From positions 1-64,000 of the forward strand of contig NZ_JABRXE010000007.1 in assembly GCF_018982945.1 (NCBI RefSeq): a DNA stretch of 64,000 bases. The letters are read 5' to 3'. The number at the start of each line of letters is the position of its first letter. The first letter of the stretch is position 1. The notes under the pieces were generated by a model. It saw nothing but the letters and a program-made list of their open reading frames with translations. It did not search any database and was not told where the DNA came from. Origin of the DNA: Anaerostipes faecalis (GTDB lineage Bacteria; Bacillota; Clostridia; Lachnospirales; Lachnospiraceae). Shown here piece after piece: positions 53,840 through 63,084 of this stretch. The translations under genes were made by a program, and so were the position numbers.

Positions 53840-55243
53840 TTATTCATGAATCGGAATAAACAATATTTCGTTTTTCCCTCCACAAATCATACCTAATTTA
53901 GCACTTTCCGAATTGGATAGATCATATGTTTCTTTGCAAATAGTTTTTTTGCTTTTTGCCTCTTCTATTACTGTTTTTTCCAGAATACCTCCTCCTATAC
54001 TTCCAATAATTCCATCGGAAGTAACTAACATCATACTTCCGACTCCCCTTGGTGAAGAACCTGATTTATTTGTGATAACACACAGAAGTCCATTTTGATC
54101 TGTCTCTAAAAGTTCTTTTGTCATAGTACTGATTGTTCCAAGATTTTTACATTGAATCAGCTCAGCGGCAATACTGACAGCAATTTCTTCCGGTGTCCTT
54201 GCACCAATTTTCAGTCCAATAGGTGCATGAATGGTTTTTATCTGTTCCTGAGAAAATCCATCCTTTTTTAACGCCTCAAAAGTTGTTGTTACTTTTTTCT
54301 TACTTCCAATCATTCCCAGATATTCATAAGAGCGATTTAAAACTTTTTCTACGCAGATTCGATCTGCCGCATGTCCACGGGTTACTACTACATAATAATT
54401 CCAGTCTCCATATGGCAATACATTCTCAACCTGATCAAATTCACAACAGTATATTTCATCCGCTTCCGGAAGATTTAAAATATTTGCAAATTCCTCTCTG
54501 TCATCGATAACCACCGTATAAAAACCAAGAAACTTTGCCAGTTTTAAAAGTTTACCGGATACATGACCTCCTCCAAAAATAATAAGCTGTGGCTGCAGCT
54601 GAAACCATTCTTTCTGAATAACTGACACATCCTTTTCCTCCCGTAAGAATTCAGCCACAATTTTCTCATAAAGAGTATTTACCTGACCGGGACAGATTTT
54701 TACTTTTACTTCTGGATATTTTTTTCTTAAAGGTTTCACATATCCTTCCATTGCCAGCTGTTGTAAATGTTTAGGTTCAACCAAAGTTTCTTCTGAAATC
54801 TTAAGACATTCTTTTACCAGAGACAACCTGTGACTCACTTTTCCAAACATCTTATCCAGTGCTGAAAGACCTGTAACTACATGGATCTCATCAATTTCTT
54901 CTGGAATAACAGGTTCATTTTCTCCAGGGAATTTTATTGGAAGTCCTTTTGACCCGTCTGCTTCTATAAGAACAACATCTGCAATCTGATTAACCTCTTT
55001 CAATAATTTCTCAGGTAAAGGTCCTATTTTTCCGTTGGAAGTACAGGTACCTGCCATACAATACCCTTTTGTCTCCAGTTCTCTTTGGATTACATCTAAT
55101 GAATCTGTAATCAGGGTATCCTCTTCTTTTAACATATGGGTTGTAGTTGTTACAAATACTGTTTTCTCCTGTTTTATATATTCCTCTGCAAGATTATGAA
55201 TTCTGGTTGTTTTCCCTCCAGATCCTACTACTGCAATTATCAT
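53840..55243 (-). CDS. YqeC-XdhC fusion, molybdenum hydroxylase accessory protein
   Basis: 467 residues. The N-terminal 225 match YqeC, a P-loop protein (G-S-G-G-K-T-T at 7-13, then V-T-T-T-T-H-M) specific to selenium-dependent molybdenum hydroxylases. From about 226 comes a XdhC-type Rossmann domain (I-F-G-G-G-H-V-S-G), then G-A-R-T-P-E-E-I-A-V. The last 100 residues are a CoxI/XdhC N-type domain (S-G-S-S-P-R-G-V-G, G-G-G-I-L-E). In ordinary XdhC the CoxI part comes first, so the order is permuted. XdhC binds and sulfurates the cofactor before insertion. It is the last gene of the cluster. Confidence 0.82.
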   Translation of the reverse strand: MIIAVVGSGGKTTRIHNLAEEYIKQEKTVFVTTTTHMLKEEDTLITDSLDVIQRELETKGYCMAGTCTSNGKIGPLPEKLLKEVNQIADVVLIEADGSKGLPIKFPGENEPVIPEEIDEIHVVTGLSALDKMFGKVSHRLSLVKECLKISEETLVEPKHLQQLAMEGYVKPLRKKYPEVKVKICPGQVNTLYEKIVAEFLREEKDVSVIQKEWFQLQPQLIIFGGGHVSGKLLKLAKFLGFYTVVIDDREEFANILNLPEADEIYCCEFDQVENVLPYGDWNYYVVVTRGHAADRICVEKVLNRSYEYLGMIGSKKKVTTTFEALKKDGFSQEQIKTIHAPIGLKIGARTPEEIAVSIAAELIQCKNLGTISTMTKELLETDQNGLLCVITNKSGSSPRGVGSMMLVTSDGIIGSIGGGILEKTVIEEAKSKKTICKETYDLSNSESAKLGMICGGKNEILFIPIHE

Positions 55244-55253
55244 ATTGTCCTCC

Positions 55254-57209
55254 TTATTCCCGTGCCAGCAATTTTAGCATATCTGCAGCATATCTAATTT
55301 GATTGGATGTTGTATCATGTCCAAAACTAAACCTGACCATACCTTGTTCCTCTGTATGGAAATATTTATGCACTAATGGAGCACAATGTGCACCAGATCT
55401 CGTTTCAATTTTAAATCTCTGCATCAGTTCATCGCTGACTGCAGAAGAATCAATCCCTTTAATATTACATGAAAGAGTAGCTGTCCGTTTTTTAAAATCT
55501 GTTAAATTATCTGTTCCATAAATTTGAATTTTTTCTTCATCTTTTATCATCTCATAAAACAGTCTTATATTTTTCTGTTCTTTCTGGCGAATATTATCCA
55601 TACCGTTTTCATAGATATACTCAATTCCAGCTGTTATTCCTGCAATTCCAGGTCCATTTAATGTTCCAGCTTCCAGTGCTGTCGGCATTTGTACAGGATG
55701 AGTTTTTGAAAAAGATTGTACTCCACTTCCGCCAGTTATGAGCGGTCGTATGTTCAGACCGGTTCTTACACACATGCCACCGATTCCCTGTGGTCCCAGC
55801 AGACCTTTATGTCCTGTAAAGCATAATACATCTATAAAATCTTTTTTCATAGATACAGGGAATATACCAGCAGTCTGGGCACAGTCTACGATAAACAAAA
55901 TACCTTTTTCCCGGCAGAATTTTCCAATATTTTCAATATCAAAAACTTCTCCCGTTACATTGGATCCATGTGTCATGACCAAAGCTTTTGTTTTTTTCCC
56001 AACAGCTTTCTTAATATCCTCAAGCACCGGATTTGTAATCGTTATTTCTGTGCCTTTTTGTTCCATTTCATATAAAGGTCTTAGCACACTATTATGTTCC
56101 ATCCATGTGGTAATTACCTGATCCTCTGGATTAATCAACCCTTTTATCGCTATATTAAGACTTTCTGTAACTCCGCTGGTAAAGACAACCTGCTCAGGAG
56201 AATCTGCATCAAAAAAATCACAGAGAATCTCTCTTGCTTTATAAATACTTCTTGCAGATTTCAAAGCAGATTCATGAACTCCACGTCCTGCGTTTCCATA
56301 CTCCATGGCACGCTCCATGGCTTCCTTTACCTGTAGGGGTTTATGGATACTGGTTGCTGCACAATCAGCATAAACCTGTGAAGATTGATCCAAATGAGTA
56401 CATTTTTCCATCTGAAGAGATAACAAAGCCTCTAAAACTCCTCCAGCTATGCAACGTGCCTTATCAGAAATAGTAAAACAATTATCGTATTCTTCTGCTC
56501 TTGGATCAATATCAGCAATTTTAAATCCCTTTGTAACCGGGTATCCATCACGGATTAAACCTCTTAATAATCCATCAATGGTTGCAGTCACCTGTACATT
56601 TCCGTTTTTTGTTTCAATCCATGCGATGGATTCTCCTTTTTCCACCATATCTGTTATATGATGGATACTTCGAAGAATTCCTTCTGCCGGCGAATGTATT
56701 ACACGCTCTTTACTGACTCCTGCAATATTTCCGGGAATTCCCGTATTGGGAATTGCAGATCCTTTATATATCACTCGTCCAAGTTTATGGCCTCTCATGG
56801 TTTCAATGACTGCATCCACATCTTTTCCTGCTGTAAACCCAGGCCCCAGACCAATGGTAACAGGTGCCATTTCCCTGATGGTTCCAAGATTTCTTTTTGC
56901 AAGAATTCCATCGATAACAGCCATTGGTTTTATTTCTTCGATACATTTTCCATGGGGATCCACCAGTAATGCGGGATTTCCACAATCCATGATCCTATAT
57001 GCTTCTTTCAGATTTTCTGCCCGATAACAGGTCATGTCCTCAACCCGCCATTTTCCCTCATATACAGCTTCTGAAAAAGCTACATTCCTTCGGATTGCTG
57101 ATGGAGAATCAATCTCCAGTACCAATACTCGAAATCCACTTTTTACCAGCTTGTAAATGGTACCGGTTGCAATATCTCCGCCACCTCTTACAACAACCAG
57201 ATTTTTCAT
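55254..57209 (-). CDS. YqeB (EF2563-like) fused to a cysteine desulfurase-like domain
   Basis: 651 residues. The N-terminal 270 or so match EF2563/YqeB, a Rossmann protein marking selenium-dependent molybdenum hydroxylase systems (V-R-G-G-G-D-I-A-T-G near 8-17, G-L-G-P-G-F-T-A-G-K-D near 145). The remaining 370 form a class V aminotransferase: PLP lysine K468 in F-T-G-H-K-G and catalytic C609 in R-S-G-A-H-C-A-P, typical of group II cysteine desulfurases. That half could deliver sulfur or selenium directly to the YqeB-bound cofactor. ATG 57,209 follows AGGAGATAG. Confidence 0.82.
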   Translation of the reverse strand: MKNLVVVRGGGDIATGTIYKLVKSGFRVLVLEIDSPSAIRRNVAFSEAVYEGKWRVEDMTCYRAENLKEAYRIMDCGNPALLVDPHGKCIEEIKPMAVIDGILAKRNLGTIREMAPVTIGLGPGFTAGKDVDAVIETMRGHKLGRVIYKGSAIPNTGIPGNIAGVSKERVIHSPAEGILRSIHHITDMVEKGESIAWIETKNGNVQVTATIDGLLRGLIRDGYPVTKGFKIADIDPRAEEYDNCFTISDKARCIAGGVLEALLSLQMEKCTHLDQSSQVYADCAATSIHKPLQVKEAMERAMEYGNAGRGVHESALKSARSIYKAREILCDFFDADSPEQVVFTSGVTESLNIAIKGLINPEDQVITTWMEHNSVLRPLYEMEQKGTEITITNPVLEDIKKAVGKKTKALVMTHGSNVTGEVFDIENIGKFCREKGILFIVDCAQTAGIFPVSMKKDFIDVLCFTGHKGLLGPQGIGGMCVRTGLNIRPLITGGSGVQSFSKTHPVQMPTALEAGTLNGPGIAGITAGIEYIYENGMDNIRQKEQKNIRLFYEMIKDEEKIQIYGTDNLTDFKKRTATLSCNIKGIDSSAVSDELMQRFKIETRSGAHCAPLVHKYFHTEEQGMVRFSFGHDTTSNQIRYAADMLKLLARE

Positions 57210-57220
57210 TTTTCTATCTC

Positions 57221-57844
57221 CTATGGTTTAATAATTTTATCTGCACTTTCCATCATTTCTACAATATCATACATATTGCTGACAGAACCAACAGAAAGCT
57301 TTTTGGTCAGTTCATAATAATTCAGGCACGTTCCACAGGTGAATATTTCAACACCTTCTGCTTCAAGACTTTTCAAATCTTCCAGAGAGTCAGATCCTTC
57401 ACAGGATAGAAAAGCCCCTGAATTGTATAAAAGAATTGTTTTAGGGAGTATATCCTGCTTTGTCAAAGCGAAAATAAATGCTTTCATCAGTGTTTTTCCC
57501 AGTTCATCTTCTCCTTCTCCCATCTTATTTGAAGATAGTATGACCACAAGATTTTCTCTACGTCCATCAGGATAACAGGAAATCTCTTCATTATTTTGCT
57601 TTTCAGGTCCATGATCATAAGTATCTTCCGACAAGGTAATTAAAATTCGATATTCCTTTTCCCCTGTCTTTTCACTGAATACATTTAAATTTTTGCCATT
57701 TGCAAATTTGGTTACATTTTGCACTGCGATTTCATTATCGACTAAAATCTCTATCTGAGTTTCACCATTTATCTCATCTAATGCCTTTTTTGTATTAACT
57801 ACTGGTAACGGACATACCAGTCCTCTTGCATCTACTTTTTTCAT
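57221..57844 (-). CDS. yedF: Selenium metabolism protein YedF
   Basis: 207 residues. The N-terminal TusA-like domain (D-A-R-G-L-V-C11-P-L-P) is fused to a DsrE-like C-terminal half with C-G-T-C-L-N-Y near 170. The family YedF occurs with SelD and selenium-dependent hydroxylases and probably carries sulfur or selenium on Cys11. Located 11 bp upstream of the desulfurase fusion in the same transcript. Confidence 0.85.
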   Translation of the reverse strand: MKKVDARGLVCPLPVVNTKKALDEINGETQIEILVDNEIAVQNVTKFANGKNLNVFSEKTGEKEYRILITLSEDTYDHGPEKQNNEEISCYPDGRRENLVVILSSNKMGEGEDELGKTLMKAFIFALTKQDILPKTILLYNSGAFLSCEGSDSLEDLKSLEAEGVEIFTCGTCLNYYELTKKLSVGSVSNMYDIVEMMESADKIIKP

Positions 57845-57859
57845 GCTATTTTTCTCCTT

Positions 57860-58096
57860 TTAAATCAATACAGTATAAATTCCTTCCCAAATAATCTTTT
57901 GTTTTAACATAAATTCTTTCAGATTTTTTTCTTTCTCAGGTTCTGTACACCATGCCATTCCACATCCTGCCGTGATTTGTTTTGGCACAGGTATCAGTCT
58001 GCCTGAAATATTATGTTCTTTACAAAGAGTTTCCATTTTTATGGCGCCTGTGGTAGTTTCAAAAGTTACCACCAGCTTTTTTGTTTTCTCTCTCAT
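57860..58096 (-). CDS. DUF3343 protein
   Basis: 78 residues matching the DUF3343 pattern: T-F-x-T-T-T-G-A-I-K-M-E near the start, then R-L-I-P-V-P-K-Q-I-T-A-G-C-G-M-A-W-C, whose two cysteines may bind sulfur, selenium or metal. DUF3343 genes cluster with YedF. The start overlaps the ModE-like gene stop by 4 nt. Confidence 0.8.
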   Translation of the reverse strand: MREKTKKLVVTFETTTGAIKMETLCKEHNISGRLIPVPKQITAGCGMAWCTEPEKEKNLKEFMLKQKIIWEGIYTVLI

Positions 58097-58455
58097 ATTT
58101 CTATCCTATCTTCACGAAAATACTTATGAAAGGCTTCTTGTGCTGCTTTCTCAACTTCTTTTTGAAAAGCCATATATCTTTCCATCATATCCTTTCCCTC
58201 CGGTGTCAAAGTTGAATAGCCGCCCTTTTTTCCTCCAGCTTTTCGTTCTACCAAACGTACACCCAGATCATGTTCTGCCCGATTTAAAATTTTCCATGCT
58301 TTACTGGCAGCCATTCCCATCTCATTATAGGCAGCAGAAAGAGAACCTTTTTGCTCTATCAGTGCTAAAAGCTGAGTAACACCTTTTCCAAAATCAGGTT
58401 CTTCCTTAAATACCCTTAATTTAACATCAAACTGTTGAGGCAGATATTGTTTCAT
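58093..58455 (-). CDS. ModE-type winged-helix regulator
   Basis: 120 residues, only the DNA-binding N-domain of ModE: L-A-L-I-E-Q-K-G-S-L-S-A-A-Y-N-E-M-G-M then W-K-I-L-N-R-A-E. The molybdate-binding TOBE domains of E. coli ModE are absent, so molybdate sensing must occur by other means or not at all. Likely regulates the surrounding molybdenum genes. It ends inside DUF3343 coupling and starts 3 bp after the MoeA-like gene. Confidence 0.82.
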   Translation of the reverse strand: MKQYLPQQFDVKLRVFKEEPDFGKGVTQLLALIEQKGSLSAAYNEMGMAASKAWKILNRAEHDLGVRLVERKAGGKKGGYSTLTPEGKDMMERYMAFQKEVEKAAQEAFHKYFREDRIEI

Positions 58456-58458
58456 TTT

Positions 58459-59484
58459 TTACCATCCTTTTCCGAATCCACAATTAGGATAAGTGCATAT
58501 GTTACAGTTAAGACATAGACCACCTTCTCCAAGAGCTGCCAGTTCACTGGACGTTACCGGATCATCTGCCATAATTCTAGGAAGGACCAGATCAAAGATT
58601 GTTCGTTTTGCATACATTACGCATCCAGGAAGTCCTATGATTGGTATATTCTCTTTTGTATATGCCAGCATAAACATAGCTCCCGGCAATACAGGTGATC
58701 CATAAGAAACCACCTGAGCACCTGTATTTTTAATGGCAAGAGGTGTTCTGTCATCAGGGTCTACACTCATTCCGCCGGTACATAATACCATCTCTGCACC
58801 ATCTTCTATTGCCTTTAAAATAGCTTCTGTCACCTTTTCATGATTATCTGGAAGTTTTACATGATGGAATACTTTTGCACCATACTCTTCTATTTTTTGT
58901 ATGACGACAGGAGTAAACGTATCTTCGATTCTTCCATAAAACACCTCATTTCCTGTAGTAATGACAGCTGCTTTTTTAGGTTTATATGGCAACAATGATA
59001 GAATCGGCTGATTACCTGCCAGTTTTTTTACATCATCCATTTTTTCTTTCTCAATCACAAGTGGAATAATGCGGGTACCTGCCAGTTTGTCTCCTTTTTT
59101 TACTGGTGTATTCCCATGACGGGCAGCTATCATCATCTGCCCATAGGAATTTATCTGTAGAAGCTTTTCTTTCCTGATTTTGAAAAGACCGTCATATGCA
59201 GCAGACAGTTCAATTTTTCCTTCTTTAACCTCAGATTCTATCATACCATCATTTTTACAGATATCACAAAGAATTCTGGCGGCATCATTTTCATGTAGCA
59301 TATTTTCTCCTGGTTCCCATACATATAAATGATCTTTTCCCAGAGATAAAAGTACTGGAATATCTTCTTTGGTTACCACATGTCCTTTTCGAAATCTTGC
59401 ATCTTTTGTAACTCCTTTGATAATCTGCGTCATATCATGACAAAGAACAGCACCCTCTGCATTTTTTGTGTCAATTAATTTCAA
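58459..59484 (-). CDS. MoeA-like molybdopterin-binding protein
   Basis: 341 residues. A MoCF/MogA fold with T-T-G-N-E-V-F near 176 and C-T-G-G-M-S-V-D-P-D-D-R-T-P near 245 gives a molybdopterin-binding core, related to MoeA, which inserts molybdenum. The C-terminus has a cysteine cluster C-L-N-C-N-I-C-T-Y-P-N-C-G-F-G-K-G, perhaps for an iron-sulfur cluster or metal. This subfamily is common in Clostridia. Exact step uncertain. Confidence 0.82.
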   Translation of the reverse strand: MKLIDTKNAEGAVLCHDMTQIIKGVTKDARFRKGHVVTKEDIPVLLSLGKDHLYVWEPGENMLHENDAARILCDICKNDGMIESEVKEGKIELSAAYDGLFKIRKEKLLQINSYGQMMIAARHGNTPVKKGDKLAGTRIIPLVIEKEKMDDVKKLAGNQPILSLLPYKPKKAAVITTGNEVFYGRIEDTFTPVVIQKIEEYGAKVFHHVKLPDNHEKVTEAILKAIEDGAEMVLCTGGMSVDPDDRTPLAIKNTGAQVVSYGSPVLPGAMFMLAYTKENIPIIGLPGCVMYAKRTIFDLVLPRIMADDPVTSSELAALGEGGLCLNCNICTYPNCGFGKGW

Positions 59485-59496
59485 AAAATATCCCTC

Positions 59497-60288
59497 CTAT
59501 TTTTGAATGGTAAAGCCATAATCCTCAAATACTTCTAATGCTTCTTTGGATTGCAAAAATTCTACAAATTTGTCTGCCGCATCCTTATGTTTGCTGTTTT
59601 TCAATGAAGCAACAGGATAAATAACAGGTGTTTTTAACATCTTGTCTGAAGCTTCTGCTATGACTTTTACATCCTTTGTACTTGCTGCATCTGTTGCATA
59701 TACAACTCCACAGTCAGCACTTCCTTTTGCTACCCAGTTTAATACCTCTGTTACGTTGGTACCGAGGCTTGCCTTTTTCTGAACCTGATCCCAGTTTTTA
59801 AGATTTTTAAAAACCTCCTGAGCATATTGTCCGGCAGAAACACTTTTAGGATCACCGATGGCAATGGTTTCTGCTTTTGTTATATCTTCATAAGATGTGA
59901 TTTTTACATTCCCTTCTTTTGGTACGATTAATACCAGTTTGTTTTCCAGCAGATTTACAACATCATTTTTTGCTATGTAATCTTCTTTTACCAGCTGATC
60001 CATTTGTTCGGTGGCTGCTGACATGAAAACATCTGCCTCCATTCCCTGTTCAATCTGAGTCTGCAGTTTTCCTGAGCTGTCATAACTTCCTTCAACCTTA
60101 ATACCTTCATTTTCTTTTTCAAACATGGGGATTAGCTTTTCCGTATAACATTTTTCAAGACTTGCCGCTACTGCAAGAGATAATGTAACTGTCTCCTTTT
60201 TCTTCGCTGTTTCTTTTGAACCGCATCCTCCAACACTACAAGCCATAACGGCTGCCAGTAATCCTGCAAATAACTTTTTACCTTTCAT
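59497..60288 (-). CDS. modA: Molybdate ABC transporter substrate-binding lipoprotein
   Basis: 263 residues. A lipoprotein signal ends in S-V-G-G-C22, so it is membrane-anchored outside the cell. The mature part is a type 2 periplasmic-binding fold with A-A-S-L-E near 42 and T-E-V-L-N-W-V-A-K-G near 178, matching ModA. It binds molybdate or tungstate and passes it to ModB. Upstream of the MoeA-like gene, 31 bp after modC. Confidence 0.92.
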   Translation of the reverse strand: MKGKKLFAGLLAAVMACSVGGCGSKETAKKKETVTLSLAVAASLEKCYTEKLIPMFEKENEGIKVEGSYDSSGKLQTQIEQGMEADVFMSAATEQMDQLVKEDYIAKNDVVNLLENKLVLIVPKEGNVKITSYEDITKAETIAIGDPKSVSAGQYAQEVFKNLKNWDQVQKKASLGTNVTEVLNWVAKGSADCGVVYATDAASTKDVKVIAEASDKMLKTPVIYPVASLKNSKHKDAADKFVEFLQSKEALEVFEDYGFTIQK

Positions 60289-60319
60289 CTTTTTTACCTC
60301 ACTTTCAAATGATATTGAT

Positions 60320-60964
60320 TTATTGTATCTGACCCCTTATGATTTGATATTTCTTATTACAAAGATTATTAATTTCTTTGCTGTTATGACTTACCAATAT
60401 GGAAGGTCTATGAAAATCTGCAAGCATATTTCGGATTTCATGCTGCAGTTCTTCCCGTAAATCTTCATCTAATGCTGAAAATGGCTCATCTAGCAATATA
60501 ACTTCCGGTTCATATGCCATTAATCTGGCAAGAGCTGCTCTTTGCTTTTGTCCCCCGGATAGCTGCCTTGGGTAACGATTCTGTAATTCTTCAATATGAA
60601 AGCGTTTTAACATCTCCATTGTCCTGTTCTCTATTTCCTGCTTTGACATTTTTCTCGCTTTCAATCCTGTATGTATATTTTCCTCCACAGTCATATTGGG
60701 AAATAATGCATATCCCTGAAAAAGGTATCCTATTTTTCTTTCCTGTGGTGTCAAATTAATGTTCTTATCCGAATCAAATAATACTTTTCCATCTAAGATT
60801 ATTTTCCCTTTGTCTGGTGTTTCAATTCCGGCAATGCATTTTAAAGTCATGCTTTTTCCACTACCAGATGGTCCCATCAGCCCTAAACACTCTGCATCAG
60901 CTTTTAATTGGGCTTTTAGAGTAAATTCTTTTAAAATTTTTTCAATGCTGACTACAAGCCCCAT
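60320..60964 (-). CDS. modC: Molybdate ABC transporter ATP-binding protein
   Basis: 214 residues. Walker A G-P-S-G-S-G-K-S-M, signature L-S-G-G-Q-K-Q-R-A, Walker B V-I-L-L-D-E-P and the H-loop V-S-H-N-S are in order. It lacks the C-terminal TOBE domain of E. coli ModC, as short versions do. I prefer ATG 60,964, with GAGAGG at 8 nt, to 60,979, which overlaps modB. Confidence 0.9.
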   Translation of the reverse strand: MGLVVSIEKILKEFTLKAQLKADAECLGLMGPSGSGKSMTLKCIAGIETPDKGKIILDGKVLFDSDKNINLTPQERKIGYLFQGYALFPNMTVEENIHTGLKARKMSKQEIENRTMEMLKRFHIEELQNRYPRQLSGGQKQRAALARLMAYEPEVILLDEPFSALDEDLREELQHEIRNMLADFHRPSILVSHNSKEINNLCNKKYQIIRGQIQ

Positions 60965-60975
60965 AGATTTTCCTC

Positions 60976-61650
60976 TCATTTTTCCTGTTTTTTCTTTTCT
61001 AAAAATAAATAAATATTCATTGCCATTACCATAACAAAACTAATAATTATAATCACCAGCACATACTGATATGCAAGATCCATATTTCCTGCAGCAACCT
61101 CTGCATAAACTGCCAATGGCAATGTTCGTGTTCTTCCTGGAATGTTTCCTGCAATCATAGCTGTAGCCCCAAATTCTCCCAGCCCTCTGGCAAATGCCAG
61201 AACACCTCCGGAAATAATACCGGGCAAGCCATTGGGAATCATGATTTTCCAGAAAATTGTCCATTCGCCCATTCCAAGTGTTCGCGCTGCATAAATTAAA
61301 TCTTTATCAATCTGCTCCAATGCTCCTCTGGCAGAACGATACATCAATGGAAAAGAAATAACAACTGCTGCCAGGACTGTCGCACCCCAGGAGAATGCAA
61401 TCTTAATATGTAAATTGTGGTAAAAAAATTTCCCAACAGGTCCATAAGAGCCAAAAATATATAAAAGAAAAAATCCGGCTACTGTTGGAGGCAATACCAG
61501 TGGCATGGTTAAAATCCCATCCAATATTACTTTAGTCTTTTCACTTTTTCGACATAAAACCCATCTTGCAGCCAAAATTCCCAGAAAAAATGTAATAAAG
61601 ATTGTCACTATAGATGTTTTCATAGATATCCAGATTGGTGATGTATCCAT
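60976..61650 (-). CDS. modB: Molybdate ABC transporter permease
   Basis: 224 residues with five or so membrane helices. The EAA loop A-A-R-T-L-G-M-G-E-W-T-I-F-W near 130 contacts ModC. P-L-V-L-P-P-T-V and G-L-G-E-F-G-A-T are ModB landmarks. ATG 61,650 follows GGAG. It forms the ModABC importer with its neighbours. Confidence 0.92.
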   Translation of the reverse strand: MDTSPIWISMKTSIVTIFITFFLGILAARWVLCRKSEKTKVILDGILTMPLVLPPTVAGFFLLYIFGSYGPVGKFFYHNLHIKIAFSWGATVLAAVVISFPLMYRSARGALEQIDKDLIYAARTLGMGEWTIFWKIMIPNGLPGIISGGVLAFARGLGEFGATAMIAGNIPGRTRTLPLAVYAEVAAGNMDLAYQYVLVIIIISFVMVMAMNIYLFLEKKKQEK

Positions 61651-61652
61651 TT

Positions 61653-62603
61653 TTAAACTCCTTTAGAATGATTTCCGCATTCAGATACTGTTCCCCTTAA
61701 AATATTAAGTCCATGTTCCAATTCACTAATGATAAAAGACAAGCTTTCTTCCACTGCTTTTTCGCTTCCGGGAAGATTAATAATCAATGTCTGTTTTCGA
61801 ATAACAGATACTCCTCTGGATAGCATAGCTCTTTTAGTTATGCTCATGGACCCTGCACGGATAGCCTCTGCAATTCCAGGAACATTTCGCTCTGCCACTG
61901 CCATAGTTGCTTCCGGTGTGCAATCTCTTTCAGAAAATCCTGTTCCTCCTGTTGTAAGAATAAGATTTACCTGACGACTGTCACACAATCGAATCAGCTG
62001 TTTTTCAATCAATTCTTTTTGGTCAGGAAGGAGAATCTGCTCCACCACATGATAACCTTCCAGTGTTAAAATTTCAGCTGCCTTAGGACCGCTGGTATCT
62101 TTCCTTAATCCTGCAGCACCCTTGTCACTAAGGGTAATTACTGCTGCGGTTAAAGGTGTATCCGCAGCAGGCAGTTCCACATACATATGATCTCCTGTGG
62201 AAATACTTCCACCAGACAAAACTTCCGCAAACACCCCTTCTCTTGGCATAATACAATCTCCTACTCTTTTATATATTTCGCAATGATTATGACATTCTTT
62301 TCCAATTTGTGTCATCCGAAGAATCACATCTTTACATTTCAAAATCGTTCCCACAGGAAGATGTTTAAAATCAATACCTTCCACTAGAATATTTTCACCA
62401 AAGGCACCCTCTGCTGCATTTCCCCCTTTGTTATTAAATTCTTCTACTTTATCATAACTTAGCAGACTAACCTGCCGATGCCAATGTCCTGCATGAGCAT
62501 CTTTATCAATTCCATAATCTTTTATCAGCTTTACTGTCTGAACATTTCTTTTTGCTGTTCCTCGCTTGTCACTGATGCACACAGCTCTTACGATTCCTTC
62601 CAT
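61653..62603 (-). CDS. MOSC-MoaB/Mog fusion protein
   Basis: 316 residues. The first 145 are a MOSC domain, of the kind that binds sulfurated molybdenum cofactor, with G-A-F-G-E-N-I-L near 65-72 and C-H-N-H-C near 101-105. The rest is a MoaB/Mog domain ([10 protein letters not shown] near 150, T-T-G-G-T-G-F near 212) that adenylates molybdopterin. Fused MOSC-Mog proteins occur in anaerobes. It starts inside the moaC end (16-bp overlap). Confidence 0.88.
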   Translation of the reverse strand: MEGIVRAVCISDKRGTAKRNVQTVKLIKDYGIDKDAHAGHWHRQVSLLSYDKVEEFNNKGGNAAEGAFGENILVEGIDFKHLPVGTILKCKDVILRMTQIGKECHNHCEIYKRVGDCIMPREGVFAEVLSGGSISTGDHMYVELPAADTPLTAAVITLSDKGAAGLRKDTSGPKAAEILTLEGYHVVEQILLPDQKELIEKQLIRLCDSRQVNLILTTGGTGFSERDCTPEATMAVAERNVPGIAEAIRAGSMSITKRAMLSRGVSVIRKQTLIINLPGSEKAVEESLSFIISELEHGLNILRGTVSECGNHSKGV

Positions 62604-63070
62604 TGAAAATCACCACTCTTTCCTCCTGTTTTTTTCAATAAATGAATTTCATTTATCATCATTGATTTATCCACAGCTTTGCACATATCGTAAATTGTAA
62701 GTAAAGCTATTTGAACTCCTGTTAATGCTTCCATTTCAACTCCTGTTTTTCCTGTGGTTTTTACTGTGCATTTTGCCTGAATTTCCAGGTCTTTCTCCAT
62801 CATTTCAAAGTCAACGGTACATTTTGTCAGCATTAGAATATGACACAGGGGAATCAATTCAAATGTCTTTTTTGCCGCCATAATTCCTGCTATCCTTGCA
62901 GTTCCAAGAACATCTCCCTTTCCAATTTTTCCTTCTTTAATTTTCGTAAAAACTTCCTGGCTAACCTGAATTTTCCCTACAGCAACCGCAGTTCTCACAG
63001 TTTCGTTTTTATTTGTAACATCAACCATTATTGCATTTCCCTGTTGATCAAAGTGTGTTAATTCGCCCAT
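62588..63070 (-). CDS. moaC: Cyclic pyranopterin monophosphate synthase MoaC
   Basis: 160 residues. L-I-P-L-C-H-I-L near 75 and M-E-A-L-T-G-V-Q near 112-119 are the catalytic regions. With MoaA it converts GTP to cyclic pyranopterin monophosphate. The C-terminal M-W-K-E-S overlaps the next gene. 14 bp after moaA. Confidence 0.93.
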   Translation of the reverse strand: MGELTHFDQQGNAIMVDVTNKNETVRTAVAVGKIQVSQEVFTKIKEGKIGKGDVLGTARIAGIMAAKKTFELIPLCHILMLTKCTVDFEMMEKDLEIQAKCTVKTTGKTGVEMEALTGVQIALLTIYDMCKAVDKSMMINEIHLLKKTGGKSGDFQWKES

Positions 63071-63084
63071 AATCTATCCTTTCA

